Of a DNA stretch of 64,000 nt, positions 42,174 to 50,822 are shown one piece after another; positions within the stretch are counted from its first letter, which is position 1; every line of letters begins with the position of its first letter. A model generated the notes under the pieces. It made no database searches and was not told where the DNA came from. It was given only the letters and a program-made list of their open reading frames with translations. Source of the DNA: Nocardioides ferulae (GTDB lineage: Bacteria; Actinomycetota; Actinomycetes; Propionibacteriales; Nocardioidaceae). The stretch lies in assembly GCF_003660455.1 (NCBI RefSeq), contig NZ_QZVR01000009.1, positions 115,176-179,175 of the forward strand. Direction: 5' to 3'. The translations under genes were made by a program, and so were the position numbers.

Positions 42174-43927
42174 CGGGCCGCCCGTCCGGTACGCCGCGCC
42201 CCGAGGCGGACGCCGAGCGCGGCGAGCACTCCCGCCCCGAGCAGCAGCACGGGGCCGACCGGGCTGCTGTCGCGGCCGCCCATCGCGGCCGGCCGCTGGC
42301 CGGGGACCGGCTTCGGGGGCGCCTCGAGCCAGTCGCAGCCGGCCGGGTCGGGGTTGGAGTAGCGGTCGTACTCGGCGCACGGCAGCAGTTGCACGGTCTT
42401 GACCAGGTTGCTCGGGGGCAGCTGCGAGGGGTGTCCGCAGTCGGGCAGCGAGCCGAGCGTGGCGTTGTGGGTGACCTCGGTGCCGGGCGCGGTGAGGTTG
42501 TCCTGCCAGCAGTTGCCGACGCCGGCGTCGTCCCACCAGAAGTCCAGCCCGTTGGGCAGCACCTCGCCGTCGGGCGAGAAGCCGAGCTCGTTGCGGGTGA
42601 ACTTGTTGTGGTTGCCGTTGTCGAACTGCTTGGTGGGGTCGTACTCGCCGCGCAGCGCGGCGGGCGGCACCCAGTAGGACATGATCCCGCTGCGCCAGTT
42701 GTCGTAGATCGTGTTGCCGCTGACGAAGTTGTGGTTGCCGACGATCATGCCGCCGGTGCCGACCGGCAGGCCGAACGCCGGGCACACCACGCCCTTCTCG
42801 TAGCCGACCTCCGCCGGGGTGTCGGCCTGACAGGGTGCGTCGGTGCCCTGGGTGTTGCCGTAGTAGCTGACGTTGTTGCCGTGGATCTCGTTGCGGGTGA
42901 ACCAACCGTGGTCCTGCGGCATGCCCGGGTGACCGCCGAGGATCGACTCGACGACGAACCCGATGCCGTTGTCGCGGATCCGGTTGTCGTGCACGTAGAC
43001 GGAGTTGCCGGCGGTGCCGGAGAACCCGAGCGTGTTGTGGTGCATGTCGCAGTCGCGCACCTCGACCGCCCACCGGTCCAGCGGCCCGGTGACGGTGCTC
43101 TCGGAGTTCACGTCGGCGGCCGACCCGGGATAGATCCCGGAGTCGCCGTTGTGGTGGGCGTTGCAGCGCTGGATCAGACCGTGGTCGGAGGTGAAGGTGA
43201 GCACGCCGTAGAGGTCGTTCTTGCGGGTCTCGAGCCGGTCGAGCACGTAGCCGTCGGTCTCGTGCACATAGACGGCGTTCTCGCGGAACAGCTCGACGGT
43301 CATGTTCGCCAGGTAGAAGCCGTCGGCGCGGTCGGCCTTGATGCCGTTGTGCTTGACCCAGTCGCCGTCCTCGCGGAAGCCGCCGGAGAGGAGCACGTCG
43401 CGCGGGTCGTCGCCGGTGCCCTCGATCTGCAGGTCGCACAGCTGGTTGTCGCAGGTGATGTCGGGGTCGTCGGGGTCGTCGCCGGCGATCGTGACCAGGT
43501 TGACCACCTCGCCGCAGTCGACGACCAGGTCGTACTCGACGACGCCGCCGTCGTAGTCCTCGGCACACGCGGCGTCCCACGACGGCTTCTCGCGGTAGCG
43601 GCCGGGCAGCACGTAGATGTTGGTGCCCTGCCTCTGCACAGCGTCGACCGCCGCCTGGATGTCGCGGTGCTCGCAGTCACGCAGCAGCCGCTGGTTGAAG
43701 CGGCGTACGCCGGGCCGATCGATGCGGGCGATCCGCTTGGCGGAGCCCTTCTTGCACACCACGATCACGTCGGCCGCCTCGGCCTTGGTGCGGTGCTCGG
43801 GCACCTCACCGCGGCCCGGCGGGAACTGCGACTCGCGCTCCTCGTGCGCGCCGGCCGGCCCGCCGGCGACCACACCGGCGAGCAGCAGGGAGAGCAGCCA
43901 GAGAGGGAGCAGGACCAGTCGGCGCAT
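42170..43927 (-). CDS. Secreted right-handed parallel beta-helix protein, membrane-anchored
   Basis: The 585-residue protein has a signal peptide (RRLVLLPLWLLSLLLAG...AGAHEE), a beta-helix of about 450 residues with repeated N-rich turns (NRIRDNGIGFV, RNEIHGNNVSYYGN, GNHNFVSGNTIYDNWRSGI, NKFTRNELGFS) as in NosD/pectate-lyase-like proteins, and a C-terminal membrane helix (VGPVLLLGAGVLAALGV) followed by Arg residues. About ten cysteines suggest disulfides. Known relatives bind or cut polysaccharides or help metal-site assembly; no active site was identified here. Confidence 0.82.
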   Translation of the reverse strand: MRRLVLLPLWLLSLLLAGVVAGGPAGAHEERESQFPPGRGEVPEHRTKAEAADVIVVCKKGSAKRIARIDRPGVRRFNQRLLRDCEHRDIQAAVDAVQRQGTNIYVLPGRYREKPSWDAACAEDYDGGVVEYDLVVDCGEVVNLVTIAGDDPDDPDITCDNQLCDLQIEGTGDDPRDVLLSGGFREDGDWVKHNGIKADRADGFYLANMTVELFRENAVYVHETDGYVLDRLETRKNDLYGVLTFTSDHGLIQRCNAHHNGDSGIYPGSAADVNSESTVTGPLDRWAVEVRDCDMHHNTLGFSGTAGNSVYVHDNRIRDNGIGFVVESILGGHPGMPQDHGWFTRNEIHGNNVSYYGNTQGTDAPCQADTPAEVGYEKGVVCPAFGLPVGTGGMIVGNHNFVSGNTIYDNWRSGIMSYWVPPAALRGEYDPTKQFDNGNHNKFTRNELGFSPDGEVLPNGLDFWWDDAGVGNCWQDNLTAPGTEVTHNATLGSLPDCGHPSQLPPSNLVKTVQLLPCAEYDRYSNPDPAGCDWLEAPPKPVPGQRPAAMGGRDSSPVGPVLLLGAGVLAALGVRLGARRTGRAAR

Positions 43928-44149
43928 GGTGGCCTCGTCTTCCGCGGTGCCGTCGGGGATGACGGACCAACGGCCGAGGCAGCGCGAGGTGACGCGGGCC
44001 CTTCGCGGTCCACCCATTTTCGGCGGCTGACAAAAGCCCGCCCGCGAGGGATGTCCGACGGCACGCTGCGGGACGAGGCTGGCTTCTGACTGTCCGGGCC
44101 TCGCCCCTACCTACCGAGGATCCGCTCGAACGCGAAGGACACCCGAGTC

Positions 44150-45565
44150 ATGACCACCACCCCCACCACCCCCACCACCCCCGGCACCCCCGGCACCCCT
44201 CTTGACGTGGCCCGGCCCGCCACGTCGCTGCGCGGCCTCTGCGGCGGCCGCGTCGCCCTCCCCGGCGACGACGGGTACGACGCGGCGCGCGTCGCCTGGA
44301 ACCTCGCCGCCGACCAGCGGCCGGCCGCGGTCGCCGTACCCCGCAGTGTCGAGGAGACCGCCGAGGTGGTGCGGGCCGCGGCGGCGGCCGGACTCCGCGT
44401 CGCGGCGCAGAGCACCGGCCACGGCGCCTCGGCGCTCGCCGAGGCCGACCTCTCCGACACCGTGCTGGTCCGGCTGCACGAGCTGACCGGCGTCAGCGTC
44501 GACGTCGAGACCCGGACCGCCCGGGTCGTCGGCGGCACCCTGTGGGCCGACGTGGTCGCGGCGATCGCCCCGCACGGCCTGGCCGCGCTGCACGGCAGCG
44601 CTCCCGACGTCGCGGTCGCCGGCTACGCCCTCGGCGGCGGGCTGTCGTTCTTCGCCCGGCAGCACGGCTTGGCGGCACACTCGATCACCGCGGCCGAGGT
44701 GGTCACCGCCACCGGCGAGCTGGTCCGCGCCGACGGCGCCCAGAACACCGAGCTGCTGCACGCGCTGCGCGGCGGGGGCGGCAACCTCGGGGTGGTGGTC
44801 GCGCTGGAGATCGCGCTGCTGCCGATCGCCGACGTCTACGGCGGCATGCTGCTGTGGGACCGCGAGCGTGCCGCCGAGGTCGTGCGGGCGTGGACCGAGT
44901 GGACCCGCGACCTCCCCGAGTCGGTGACCACCTCGCTGCGGGTGATGAGCTTCCCGCCGCTGCCCGAGCTGCCGCCGTTCCTGAGCGGCCGCGACCTCGT
45001 GATCGTCGACGGGGCGGTGCTCGAGGACGACGACACCGCCGCCGCGCTGCTGGCCCCGCTGCGGGCGCTCGCGCCGGAGCTGGACACCTTCGGCCGGATG
45101 CCGGCGGCCGGCATGCTCGGCGTGCACATGGACCCGCCCGCCCCGGTGCCGTCGGTCGCCGACCACGCGGTGCTCGGCCCACTGCCGGACGCCGCCGTGG
45201 ACGCGCTGCTCGCAGAGGTCGGCGCGGGCACGCGATCGGGCCTGATGTTCGCCGAGCTGCGCCACCTCGGCGGCGCGGTGGCCCGCCCCGCCGACGGCGC
45301 CCTCTCCCACGTGGACGGCGACTACGCGCTGTTCTGCGTCGCGGTCGCTCCCGGACCGGAGGCAGCGGTCGCGGGCCGGGCCGCGGCGGCCCGCGTGGTC
45401 GAGGCGCTCGCACCGTGGGCGACCGGTCGCCACGTGCTGACGTTCACCGAGCGCCCGGTCGACCCGGCGACGGCGTACTCCACCGACGGGCTGGCCCGGC
45501 TGCGCGCGGCCAAGACGGCGGTCGACCCGACCGGGGTCTTCGTCGGCAACCACCGGGTCTCCTGA
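44150..45565 (+). CDS. FAD-binding oxidoreductase, BBE-like
   Basis: The 471-residue protein has the PCMH-type FAD domain: AVAVPRSVEETAEVVRAAA, AAQSTGHGASAL (His probably linked to FAD, about 90), VRLHELTGVSVDVE, and VAGYALGGGLSFFARQHG, where berberine-bridge enzymes often carry a second FAD-linking Cys (GLCP..); here it is Ser, so only one covalent bond is expected. The C-terminus ends YSTDGLARLRAAKTAVDPTGVFVGNHRV. It oxidises an unknown alcohol, sugar or phenolic substrate. The N-terminus begins with a Thr/Pro stretch encoded by a CCACCACCC-type microsatellite (44154-44200). An AAGGA site precedes the ATG by about 13 nt. Confidence 0.88.
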   Translation: MTTTPTTPTTPGTPGTPLDVARPATSLRGLCGGRVALPGDDGYDAARVAWNLAADQRPAAVAVPRSVEETAEVVRAAAAAGLRVAAQSTGHGASALAEADLSDTVLVRLHELTGVSVDVETRTARVVGGTLWADVVAAIAPHGLAALHGSAPDVAVAGYALGGGLSFFARQHGLAAHSITAAEVVTATGELVRADGAQNTELLHALRGGGGNLGVVVALEIALLPIADVYGGMLLWDRERAAEVVRAWTEWTRDLPESVTTSLRVMSFPPLPELPPFLSGRDLVIVDGAVLEDDDTAAALLAPLRALAPELDTFGRMPAAGMLGVHMDPPAPVPSVADHAVLGPLPDAAVDALLAEVGAGTRSGLMFAELRHLGGAVARPADGALSHVDGDYALFCVAVAPGPEAAVAGRAAAARVVEALAPWATGRHVLTFTERPVDPATAYSTDGLARLRAAKTAVDPTGVFVGNHRVS

Positions 45566-45572
45566 GATGGCC

Positions 45573-45633
45573 GCCGAGGGGTCACCCATTCCCGCGCGAC
45601 ACGCGTGTCCGGGGGAACGGTTGACCTTTCGGC
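45573..45633. repeat. 62-bp palindromic repeat, copy 2
   Basis: Starts GCCGAGGGGTCA and ends TTGACCTTTCGGC with an internal CCCGCGCGACACGCG segment. It matches the copies at 36285 and 47148 through the GCCGAGG-GTCA ends and the central ATTCCCGCG. It lies between convergent genes, 8 nt past one stop and 4 nt from the other. Confidence 0.8.
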
Positions 45634-45637
45634 ACGC

Positions 45638-46336
45638 TCAGACGGCGGGCACCAGCAGCGAGACCACGTTCACCACGTCGGCGCCGTAGGTCTCGTCGGC
45701 CCACCGCTGGAGTGACCCATCGTCGTGGACGACCTCGACGGTGACTCGGACCTCGTCGGCGGAGGCGCTGGTGGCGCCCGGCAGCGCCATCACCTCCCCG
45801 ACGACCACCTCGAGCTCCCCGGCGTCGAGCTCCACCGCGGGGGTGGGCGGCGTGCTCGGCTCCGGCACCATCGGGTCGTAGAGAGCCGCGGGCACCAGGT
45901 CGGTGACCGTGAAGGTCTCGCCGTCGAACGTGCCGGTCACCGCGAACGACCCCCAGCGCACGTCACCCTCGCGGTCGAAGACACCCCGGGCGTCGGCCCA
46001 CCTCCAGCCGTCGATCGGGATGCCCTGGCACTGCGGCGGCCACGACTCGGCGACCGGTCCCAGACACAGCTGCGGCGGTGCGTCGCCGGCGTCGAGCACG
46101 GTGGCCAGGTGCAGGCTGCGGACCGGGCCGTCGGCGGCCGGGATCGCGGCGGGCATGCCGGCGGGGGCATCAGGCTCCGCGCCGTCGGAGGCCGGGTCGT
46201 CGTCGGAGACCGGGCTGTCCGCGGAGCCGGCGAGCGCCGGGTCAGCCGCAACGTCGGCGGGGTCCTCGGAGCCGCAGCCGGTCAACGGGGCGAGGAGCAG
46301 CAGGCCGACCACGGCGGCCACAGCAGGGATGCGCAT
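45638..46336 (-). CDS. Hypothetical lipoprotein
   Basis: The 232-residue protein has a signal peptide with lipobox LTGC (Cys about 21), then an acidic Asp/Ala/Pro linker of about 45 residues and a compact domain with QLCLGP..PPQCQGIPI (disulfide candidate), WGSFAVTGTFDGETFTVTDLVP and a C-terminal part rich in Val. The WG.F.V.G...GETFTVT pattern is common in secreted actinobacterial proteins of unknown role. The ATG at 46336 is chosen because it directly precedes the hydrophobic stretch. It is 58 nt downstream of hemQ on the same strand. Confidence 0.65.
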   Translation of the reverse strand: MRIPAVAAVVGLLLLAPLTGCGSEDPADVAADPALAGSADSPVSDDDPASDGAEPDAPAGMPAAIPAADGPVRSLHLATVLDAGDAPPQLCLGPVAESWPPQCQGIPIDGWRWADARGVFDREGDVRWGSFAVTGTFDGETFTVTDLVPAALYDPMVPEPSTPPTPAVELDAGELEVVVGEVMALPGATSASADEVRVTVEVVHDDGSLQRWADETYGADVVNVVSLLVPAV

Positions 46337-46394
46337 GCCGTTCCGACGCCTGGGCACGCCGGCCGGTTGCATCTTCCGGCTCGGCTCGGGCCGG

Positions 46395-47096
46395 TCAGGG
46401 CAGGCGCTGGACCAGATCGGCGGCCTCGACCCGGGCGCCGGTGTAGAACGGGATCTCCTCGCGGACGTGGCGCCGCGCCCCGGAGGCACGCAGGTGGCGC
46501 ATCAGGTCGACGATGCGGGCCAGGTCGTCTGCCTCGAACGCGAGCAGCCACTCGTAGTCGCCGAGCGCGAAGCTGGCCACGGTGTTGGCGCGCACGTCCT
46601 TGTAGTCGCGGGCCATCTGGCCGTGCTCGGCGAGCAGGGCACGGCGCTCCTCGTCGGGCAGGAGGTACCACTCGTAGGAGCGCACGAACGGATAGACGCA
46701 CACGTGCCGCTTGGGCTCCTCGTCGGCGAGGAAGGCCGGCACGTGGCTGCGGTTGAACTCCGCCGGGCGGTGCAGCGCCATCTGCGACCACACCGGCGCG
46801 AACCGGCGGCCGAACGCGGTGCGGCGGAACCGGTGGTAGGCCGACTGCAGCTGCTCGGAGTCGACGGCGTGCCACCAGACCATCAGGTCGGCGTCGGCGC
46901 GCAGCCCGCTGACGTCGTAGAGTCCGCGGACGACCACGTCCTCCTCACCGAGGTCGGCGATCAGCTTCTCGAGCTCGGTGGACTCGGCGCCTCGGTCGGC
47001 GTCGCCGCCGAGGAGGTGCTCCAGCTTGAACACCGACCACATCGTGTAGCGGATCGAGTCGTTGATCTCGCGGATGCGGGCTGCGTTGCTCGTCAT
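46395..47096 (-). CDS. hemQ: Coproheme decarboxylase HemQ (chlorite dismutase family)
   Basis: The 233-residue protein matches actinobacterial HemQ, which converts Fe-coproporphyrin III to haem b in the last step of the coproporphyrin-dependent pathway. Visible are [22 protein letters not shown], the catalytic Tyr region [18 protein letters not shown], the proximal His in [23 protein letters not shown] and the tail [12 protein letters not shown]. The ATG at 47096 has GGGAGG 4 nt upstream. hemY/cgoX and hemE lie 4-7 kb away on the same strand. Confidence 0.95.
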   Translation of the reverse strand: MTSNAARIREINDSIRYTMWSVFKLEHLLGGDADRGAESTELEKLIADLGEEDVVVRGLYDVSGLRADADLMVWWHAVDSEQLQSAYHRFRRTAFGRRFAPVWSQMALHRPAEFNRSHVPAFLADEEPKRHVCVYPFVRSYEWYLLPDEERRALLAEHGQMARDYKDVRANTVASFALGDYEWLLAFEADDLARIVDLMRHLRASGARRHVREEIPFYTGARVEAADLVQRLP

Positions 47097-47147
47097 GCCT
47101 CCCATTCTGCCGCGCGGGCGGGACCACCTTGGCGGGGGGCTCCGCAT

Positions 47148-47209
47148 GCCGAGGAGTCAACGGTTCCCCGACACGCCGCGATATCGCGGGAATCAGTGAC
47201 CCCTCGGCG
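47148..47209. repeat. 62-bp palindromic repeat, copy 3 (inverted)
   Basis: GCCGAGGAGTCA (47148-47159) pairs with TGACCCCTCGGC (47197-47208) with one mismatch, and the centre holds the perfect palindrome CCGCGATATCGCGG. Reversed, it is close to copy 1 over its whole length. It lies 3 nt past the response regulator stop and upstream of hemQ. Confidence 0.85.
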
Positions 47210-47211
47210 AC

Positions 47212-47877
47212 TCACTCCCGGCCGAAGCCCGCCTCCCGGGCCTTGATGATCGCGTCCGCCCGGCCGGTGGCGTGCAGCTTGGCGTAGATCGAGGAGACGG
47301 TGTTGCGCACGGTCTTGTTCGAGACGAACAGCTGCGCGGCGATCGCGTCGTTGGAGCGGCCGGCCGCGAGGAGGTGCAGCAGCTCCCGCTCACGGTCGGT
47401 GAGGTCCGGGAACGGCGGCTCCTTCTCCGGGGCTCGGCGCCCGCCCGCGAACAGCGCCGCGACCCGCCCCGCGAGCGAGGCCCCGAACACCATGCCGCCG
47501 GCGGCCGCGGCCAGCAGCGCCCGGCGTACCTCCTCCGCGCCCGAGCCCTTCAGCAGGTAGCCCGAGGCGCCGGCCTGGATCGCGGCGAGCACCGTGTCGT
47601 CGTCCTCGTTCATCGTCAGCATCACCACGCGCACCTCACGGTGGCGGGCGGTCACGAAGCGGGTCGCCTCGACCCCGTCGAGCACCGGCATCTGGATGTC
47701 CATCACGACCACGTCGGGTCGGGTCTCGTCGACGATGTGCACCGCTGCCCGCCCGTCGGCGGCCACGCCGACGACGTCGAACTCCGGCAGCGCTCCGAGC
47801 AGGGCGACCAGTCCGTCCCGCACGATCTCGTGGTCGTCGACGACCACCACCCGCACCGGCTCCGCGTGCTCGCTCAT
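47212..47877 (-). CDS. NarL/LuxR-type response regulator
   Basis: The 221-residue protein has a normal receiver domain (VVVDDHEIVRDGLVALL; Asp about 58 in VVVMDIQMPVLDG; VVMLTMNEDD; SGYLLKG) and a LuxR-type HTH (LTDRERELLHLLAAGRSNDAIAAQLFVSNKTVRNTVSSIYAKL). It is 13 nt downstream of its kinase gene with GAGGAGGACGAGG before the ATG, so it is the cognate partner. The gene ends at the palindromic repeat in front of hemQ; whether it controls hemQ is unknown. Confidence 0.93.
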   Translation of the reverse strand: MSEHAEPVRVVVVDDHEIVRDGLVALLGALPEFDVVGVAADGRAAVHIVDETRPDVVVMDIQMPVLDGVEATRFVTARHREVRVVMLTMNEDDDTVLAAIQAGASGYLLKGSGAEEVRRALLAAAAGGMVFGASLAGRVAALFAGGRRAPEKEPPFPDLTDRERELLHLLAAGRSNDAIAAQLFVSNKTVRNTVSSIYAKLHATGRADAIIKAREAGFGRE

Positions 47878-47890
47878 CGCCTCGTCCTCC

Positions 47891-50002
47891 TCATCCCTCG
47901 TCCTCCGGCGTCGCGCCGTCGTGGCCGCGCCGCACCGGCAGCCAGGCCCGCACCACCGTGCCGCCGTCGTCCGGGCAGGCCACCTCGGCGCGGCCGCCCA
48001 GCTCGGCGGCCCGCTCGCGCAGCGACACCAGACCGACGCCGGCCTGCACGTCTTCGGGGATCCCGACCCCGTCGTCGGCCACCTCGACCAGGAGCTGGTC
48101 GGCGTCACGGCTCAGCCGCACGGTGCAGGCGCGAGCCCGGGCGTGCCGGGTCACGTTGGTGATCGCCTCGCCGGCGATGCGGTACGCCGCCACCTCGACC
48201 GCGGCGGGCAACGCACCGAGGTCGCCGGCGGCCACGGTCACGCGCACACCCTCGACCCGCTCGGCCTGCTGGCGCAGCGCACCCACCAGGCCGCGGTCGT
48301 CGAGTGCGGGCGGGCGCAGGTCGTGGACCAGGCGCCGCACGTCGGCGACGACGTCTTGGACCAGCGCGGTCGTGGCCGCGAGCTGCCGCCGGGCGCGCTC
48401 GGGCTCCGAATCGATCAGGAGCCGAGCGGACTCCAGCTGGAAGACCACGCCGCCCAGCGAGGGCCCCAGCCCGTCGTGGAGGTCGCGCCGGATCCGGCGA
48501 CGCTCCTCCTCGCGGGCCACGACGAGACGCTCCCGGCTGGCCTGGAGCTCCTCGGCGAGCCGGCTGGTCCGGGCCGCGGTCGCGGCCTGTCGCACCAGGT
48601 CACCGAGCACCTCCTCGTCGCGGCGCGAGAGCCGGCTGCGCAGCCCACGCGCTGGCAGCACCAGCCGGCCGACGTGGTCGCCGCGGTAGGTGATCGGCAG
48701 GGTGCGGGTGCGGTCGGGCGCCGTCCCGTGGGTGGCGGTGAGCCGCTCACCGCCGCTGCGCTCGACCTCGACGCTGACGAAGCCCACGCCGAACGCGTCC
48801 GCGACCGCGCGAGCGACCGCGGCCAGCTGCTCGGGTCCCTCGTCGGTGGACTCCAACGTCGAGGCGAGGCCGGCCACGGCGTCGTAGGGGTCCGCGCTCT
48901 CGCCGAGCACACGACGCCGGACCCACCGGGAGAGCCGCTGGCGCAGCGGGCCGTAGAGCAGCACGGTGGTCAGCAGGACCACGAGCACCACCTGCGACTG
49001 CTCCATCGAGTCGTCGAGCAGCGCGCTGAGCCCCGCGACCGCCACGAAGTCGACGGCCACGAGCACCAGCGCGAGCAGCGCCAGCACCAGGGTTCGGCCG
49101 AGCAGATCGTCGATCGGCACCAAGCGGGGGGCGACCACGGCCACGGTCATCGCGGCCGGGGCCACCGTGATCGAGAGGAAGAAGACTGGCGCGTTGAGCG
49201 GCCCCAGGTCGATCGACGCGGTCACGACCGCGACCGTGACCACCACCAGCACGCCCCACAGCAGCCAGCGCATCTGGTCGCGCGCAGTGCCGGTGGCGTG
49301 GCGGTAGCGATGCACCACGACGCCGACCGGCACGACCAGGCCCAGCACCGTGATGGCCTGGAGCGCGCCGGAGAGGGTCTCCAGCAGCGGGGCCAGCGCA
49401 TCGACGGTCGTGGGGTCCAGGTCGACGCCGGGCGGGGGGTCGACCCTCCCGGGCTCCTGCGCCTCGTAGGGGACCAGCACGAACGACAGGGAGCTGAGCA
49501 CCATCGCCGCCATGCAGACCCAGCTGGCCACGCCCCACAGGCCGGGCAGGAACCGGCCGGTGGGGAAGATCAGCGCGAGCAGCACCACGGTGGAGGTGAG
49601 CAGCGCGGTGAAGCGGAACAGGAACCAGACCGCGAACGTCGTGCCGGGCAGAGCGTCCTCGGTGACCAGGGCCAGCCGCACCCACGACTCCGAGACGCCG
49701 TCCAGCGCCCAGAACAGGCCCGTGCCGCCCATGGCCACCCCGATCACCCGGTGGCCGGCCGAGCGCAGGATGACGGCGGACAGCAGGCCCAGGACCAGGC
49801 CGACCAGTCCGGTGCCCAGGCCGTAGGTCGTCGTCGACTCCTCGCCGAACGACCAGAGGATCGGCTCGCCGTGGATCCGCAGCTCGAGGGCGGCGATCAC
49901 GGCGACACACAGCGCGCTGGCGAACGGGAACGCCGCAGCGACCGGCCAGCTGGCCGGTCGCTGCGCGCGCTCCGCGGGTGGCGTCACGCGGACATCAAAC
50001 AC
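47891..50002 (-). CDS. Sensor histidine kinase (NarL-type, multi-pass, GAF-like)
   Basis: The 703-residue kinase has about ten N-terminal membrane helices (about 20-380), a GAF-like region (about 400-480, AGLASTLESTDEGPEQLAAVARAVADAFG), a coiled helix, the HisKA_3 box EEERRRIRRDLHDGLGPSLGG (His about 506) and a HATPase (AYRIAGEAITNVTRHARAR, VADDGVGIPEDVQAGVGL). The GTG at 50002 overlaps the upstream membrane protein gene by 8 nt; GTG 49987 is an alternative start. The large membrane part suggests sensing of a membrane or lipophilic signal. Confidence 0.92.
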   Translation of the reverse strand: MFDVRVTPPAERAQRPASWPVAAAFPFASALCVAVIAALELRIHGEPILWSFGEESTTTYGLGTGLVGLVLGLLSAVILRSAGHRVIGVAMGGTGLFWALDGVSESWVRLALVTEDALPGTTFAVWFLFRFTALLTSTVVLLALIFPTGRFLPGLWGVASWVCMAAMVLSSLSFVLVPYEAQEPGRVDPPPGVDLDPTTVDALAPLLETLSGALQAITVLGLVVPVGVVVHRYRHATGTARDQMRWLLWGVLVVVTVAVVTASIDLGPLNAPVFFLSITVAPAAMTVAVVAPRLVPIDDLLGRTLVLALLALVLVAVDFVAVAGLSALLDDSMEQSQVVLVVLLTTVLLYGPLRQRLSRWVRRRVLGESADPYDAVAGLASTLESTDEGPEQLAAVARAVADAFGVGFVSVEVERSGGERLTATHGTAPDRTRTLPITYRGDHVGRLVLPARGLRSRLSRRDEEVLGDLVRQAATAARTSRLAEELQASRERLVVAREEERRRIRRDLHDGLGPSLGGVVFQLESARLLIDSEPERARRQLAATTALVQDVVADVRRLVHDLRPPALDDRGLVGALRQQAERVEGVRVTVAAGDLGALPAAVEVAAYRIAGEAITNVTRHARARACTVRLSRDADQLLVEVADDGVGIPEDVQAGVGLVSLRERAAELGGRAEVACPDDGGTVVRAWLPVRRGHDGATPEDEG

Positions 50003-50702
50003 CGCTGGTGCGGTCGCCGAAGGAGAATCCGAGGGCGGTCACGAGCATCCAGACCGGGCCGGTCATGCCGGCCATGTACTGCAGCGGCGAGACGCCCCAC
50101 AGCAGGGTGATGCCGCCGAGGACGAGGCCGACGATGCCGATCCAGCGGGGCACCGCCTTCGCCCGGCCGGCGACGAACAGGGCGAGGCCGCTCAGGCCGG
50201 CGAGCACCCACAGCCAGGGGATCGTGCCGATCCAGTGGTTGTAGAAGGTGACGTTGGCCGGGTTGACCAGGCCCTCGTCGTCGCTGAGCGCGAAGATGAA
50301 CTCGGTGTCGAGACCGGCCCCGAGGACGCTGACCACGGCGGTGCCGAAGACCCCGGAGAACGCGATCAGCGGGGCCAGCGCCGTCTCGCCCATCGTGGCC
50401 CGCAGCCGGCGGAACAGGCCGGCGGCGAAGACCACCGAGAGCACCGCGCCGATCATCGTCACGGTGTGGAAGGCGATCAGCAGGCCGGTCTGGTCGGCGA
50501 GCTCGTCGGTGATGAGGGCGGCGTCGCCGCCCAGCTCGGGGTCGTAGACCCCGCCGATCATGCCGCTGAGGTTGAAGGTCGCCAGGCCGGCGAGGCCGGC
50601 GACGACCCCGGCCCCGGCCCAGGCCCGCGACGCTCGCGGGGCGGAGGGCGTCGGGGACAGGTCGGATCGGACCGGGTTGGTGGAGGTGACGTGGGTGGTC
50701 AT
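49995..50702 (-). CDS. Hypothetical multi-pass membrane protein
   Basis: The family is not recognised. The 235-residue protein has about six membrane helices (GAGVVAGLAGLATFNLSGMIGG, LLIAFHTVTMIGAVLSVVFAAGLF, LAPLIAFSGVFGTAVVSVLGAG, WIGTIPWLWVLAGLSGLALFVAG, WIGIVGLVLGGITLLWG). It overlaps the sensor kinase gene by 8 nt and may be the accessory sensor or target of that system. The ATG at 50702 follows GAAAG only weakly. Confidence 0.7.
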   Translation of the reverse strand: MTTHVTSTNPVRSDLSPTPSAPRASRAWAGAGVVAGLAGLATFNLSGMIGGVYDPELGGDAALITDELADQTGLLIAFHTVTMIGAVLSVVFAAGLFRRLRATMGETALAPLIAFSGVFGTAVVSVLGAGLDTEFIFALSDDEGLVNPANVTFYNHWIGTIPWLWVLAGLSGLALFVAGRAKAVPRWIGIVGLVLGGITLLWGVSPLQYMAGMTGPVWMLVTALGFSFGDRTSGV

Positions 50703-50822
50703 CGGTGGGTCGCTTTCTCTGGGTCGGTTGTCGCGATGACCGCAGGCTCGCGGGCCCGCTGTCCCGTCTCCCAGGGACGCCGCGGTACACCCGGCGGGAC
50801 ACCCAGCCCCGCCGACCCGGCG

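Noticed and set aside
47594..50110. Long plus-strand frame opposite the sensor kinase
   Set aside because: Low-complexity antisense translation of the kinase and regulator genes.
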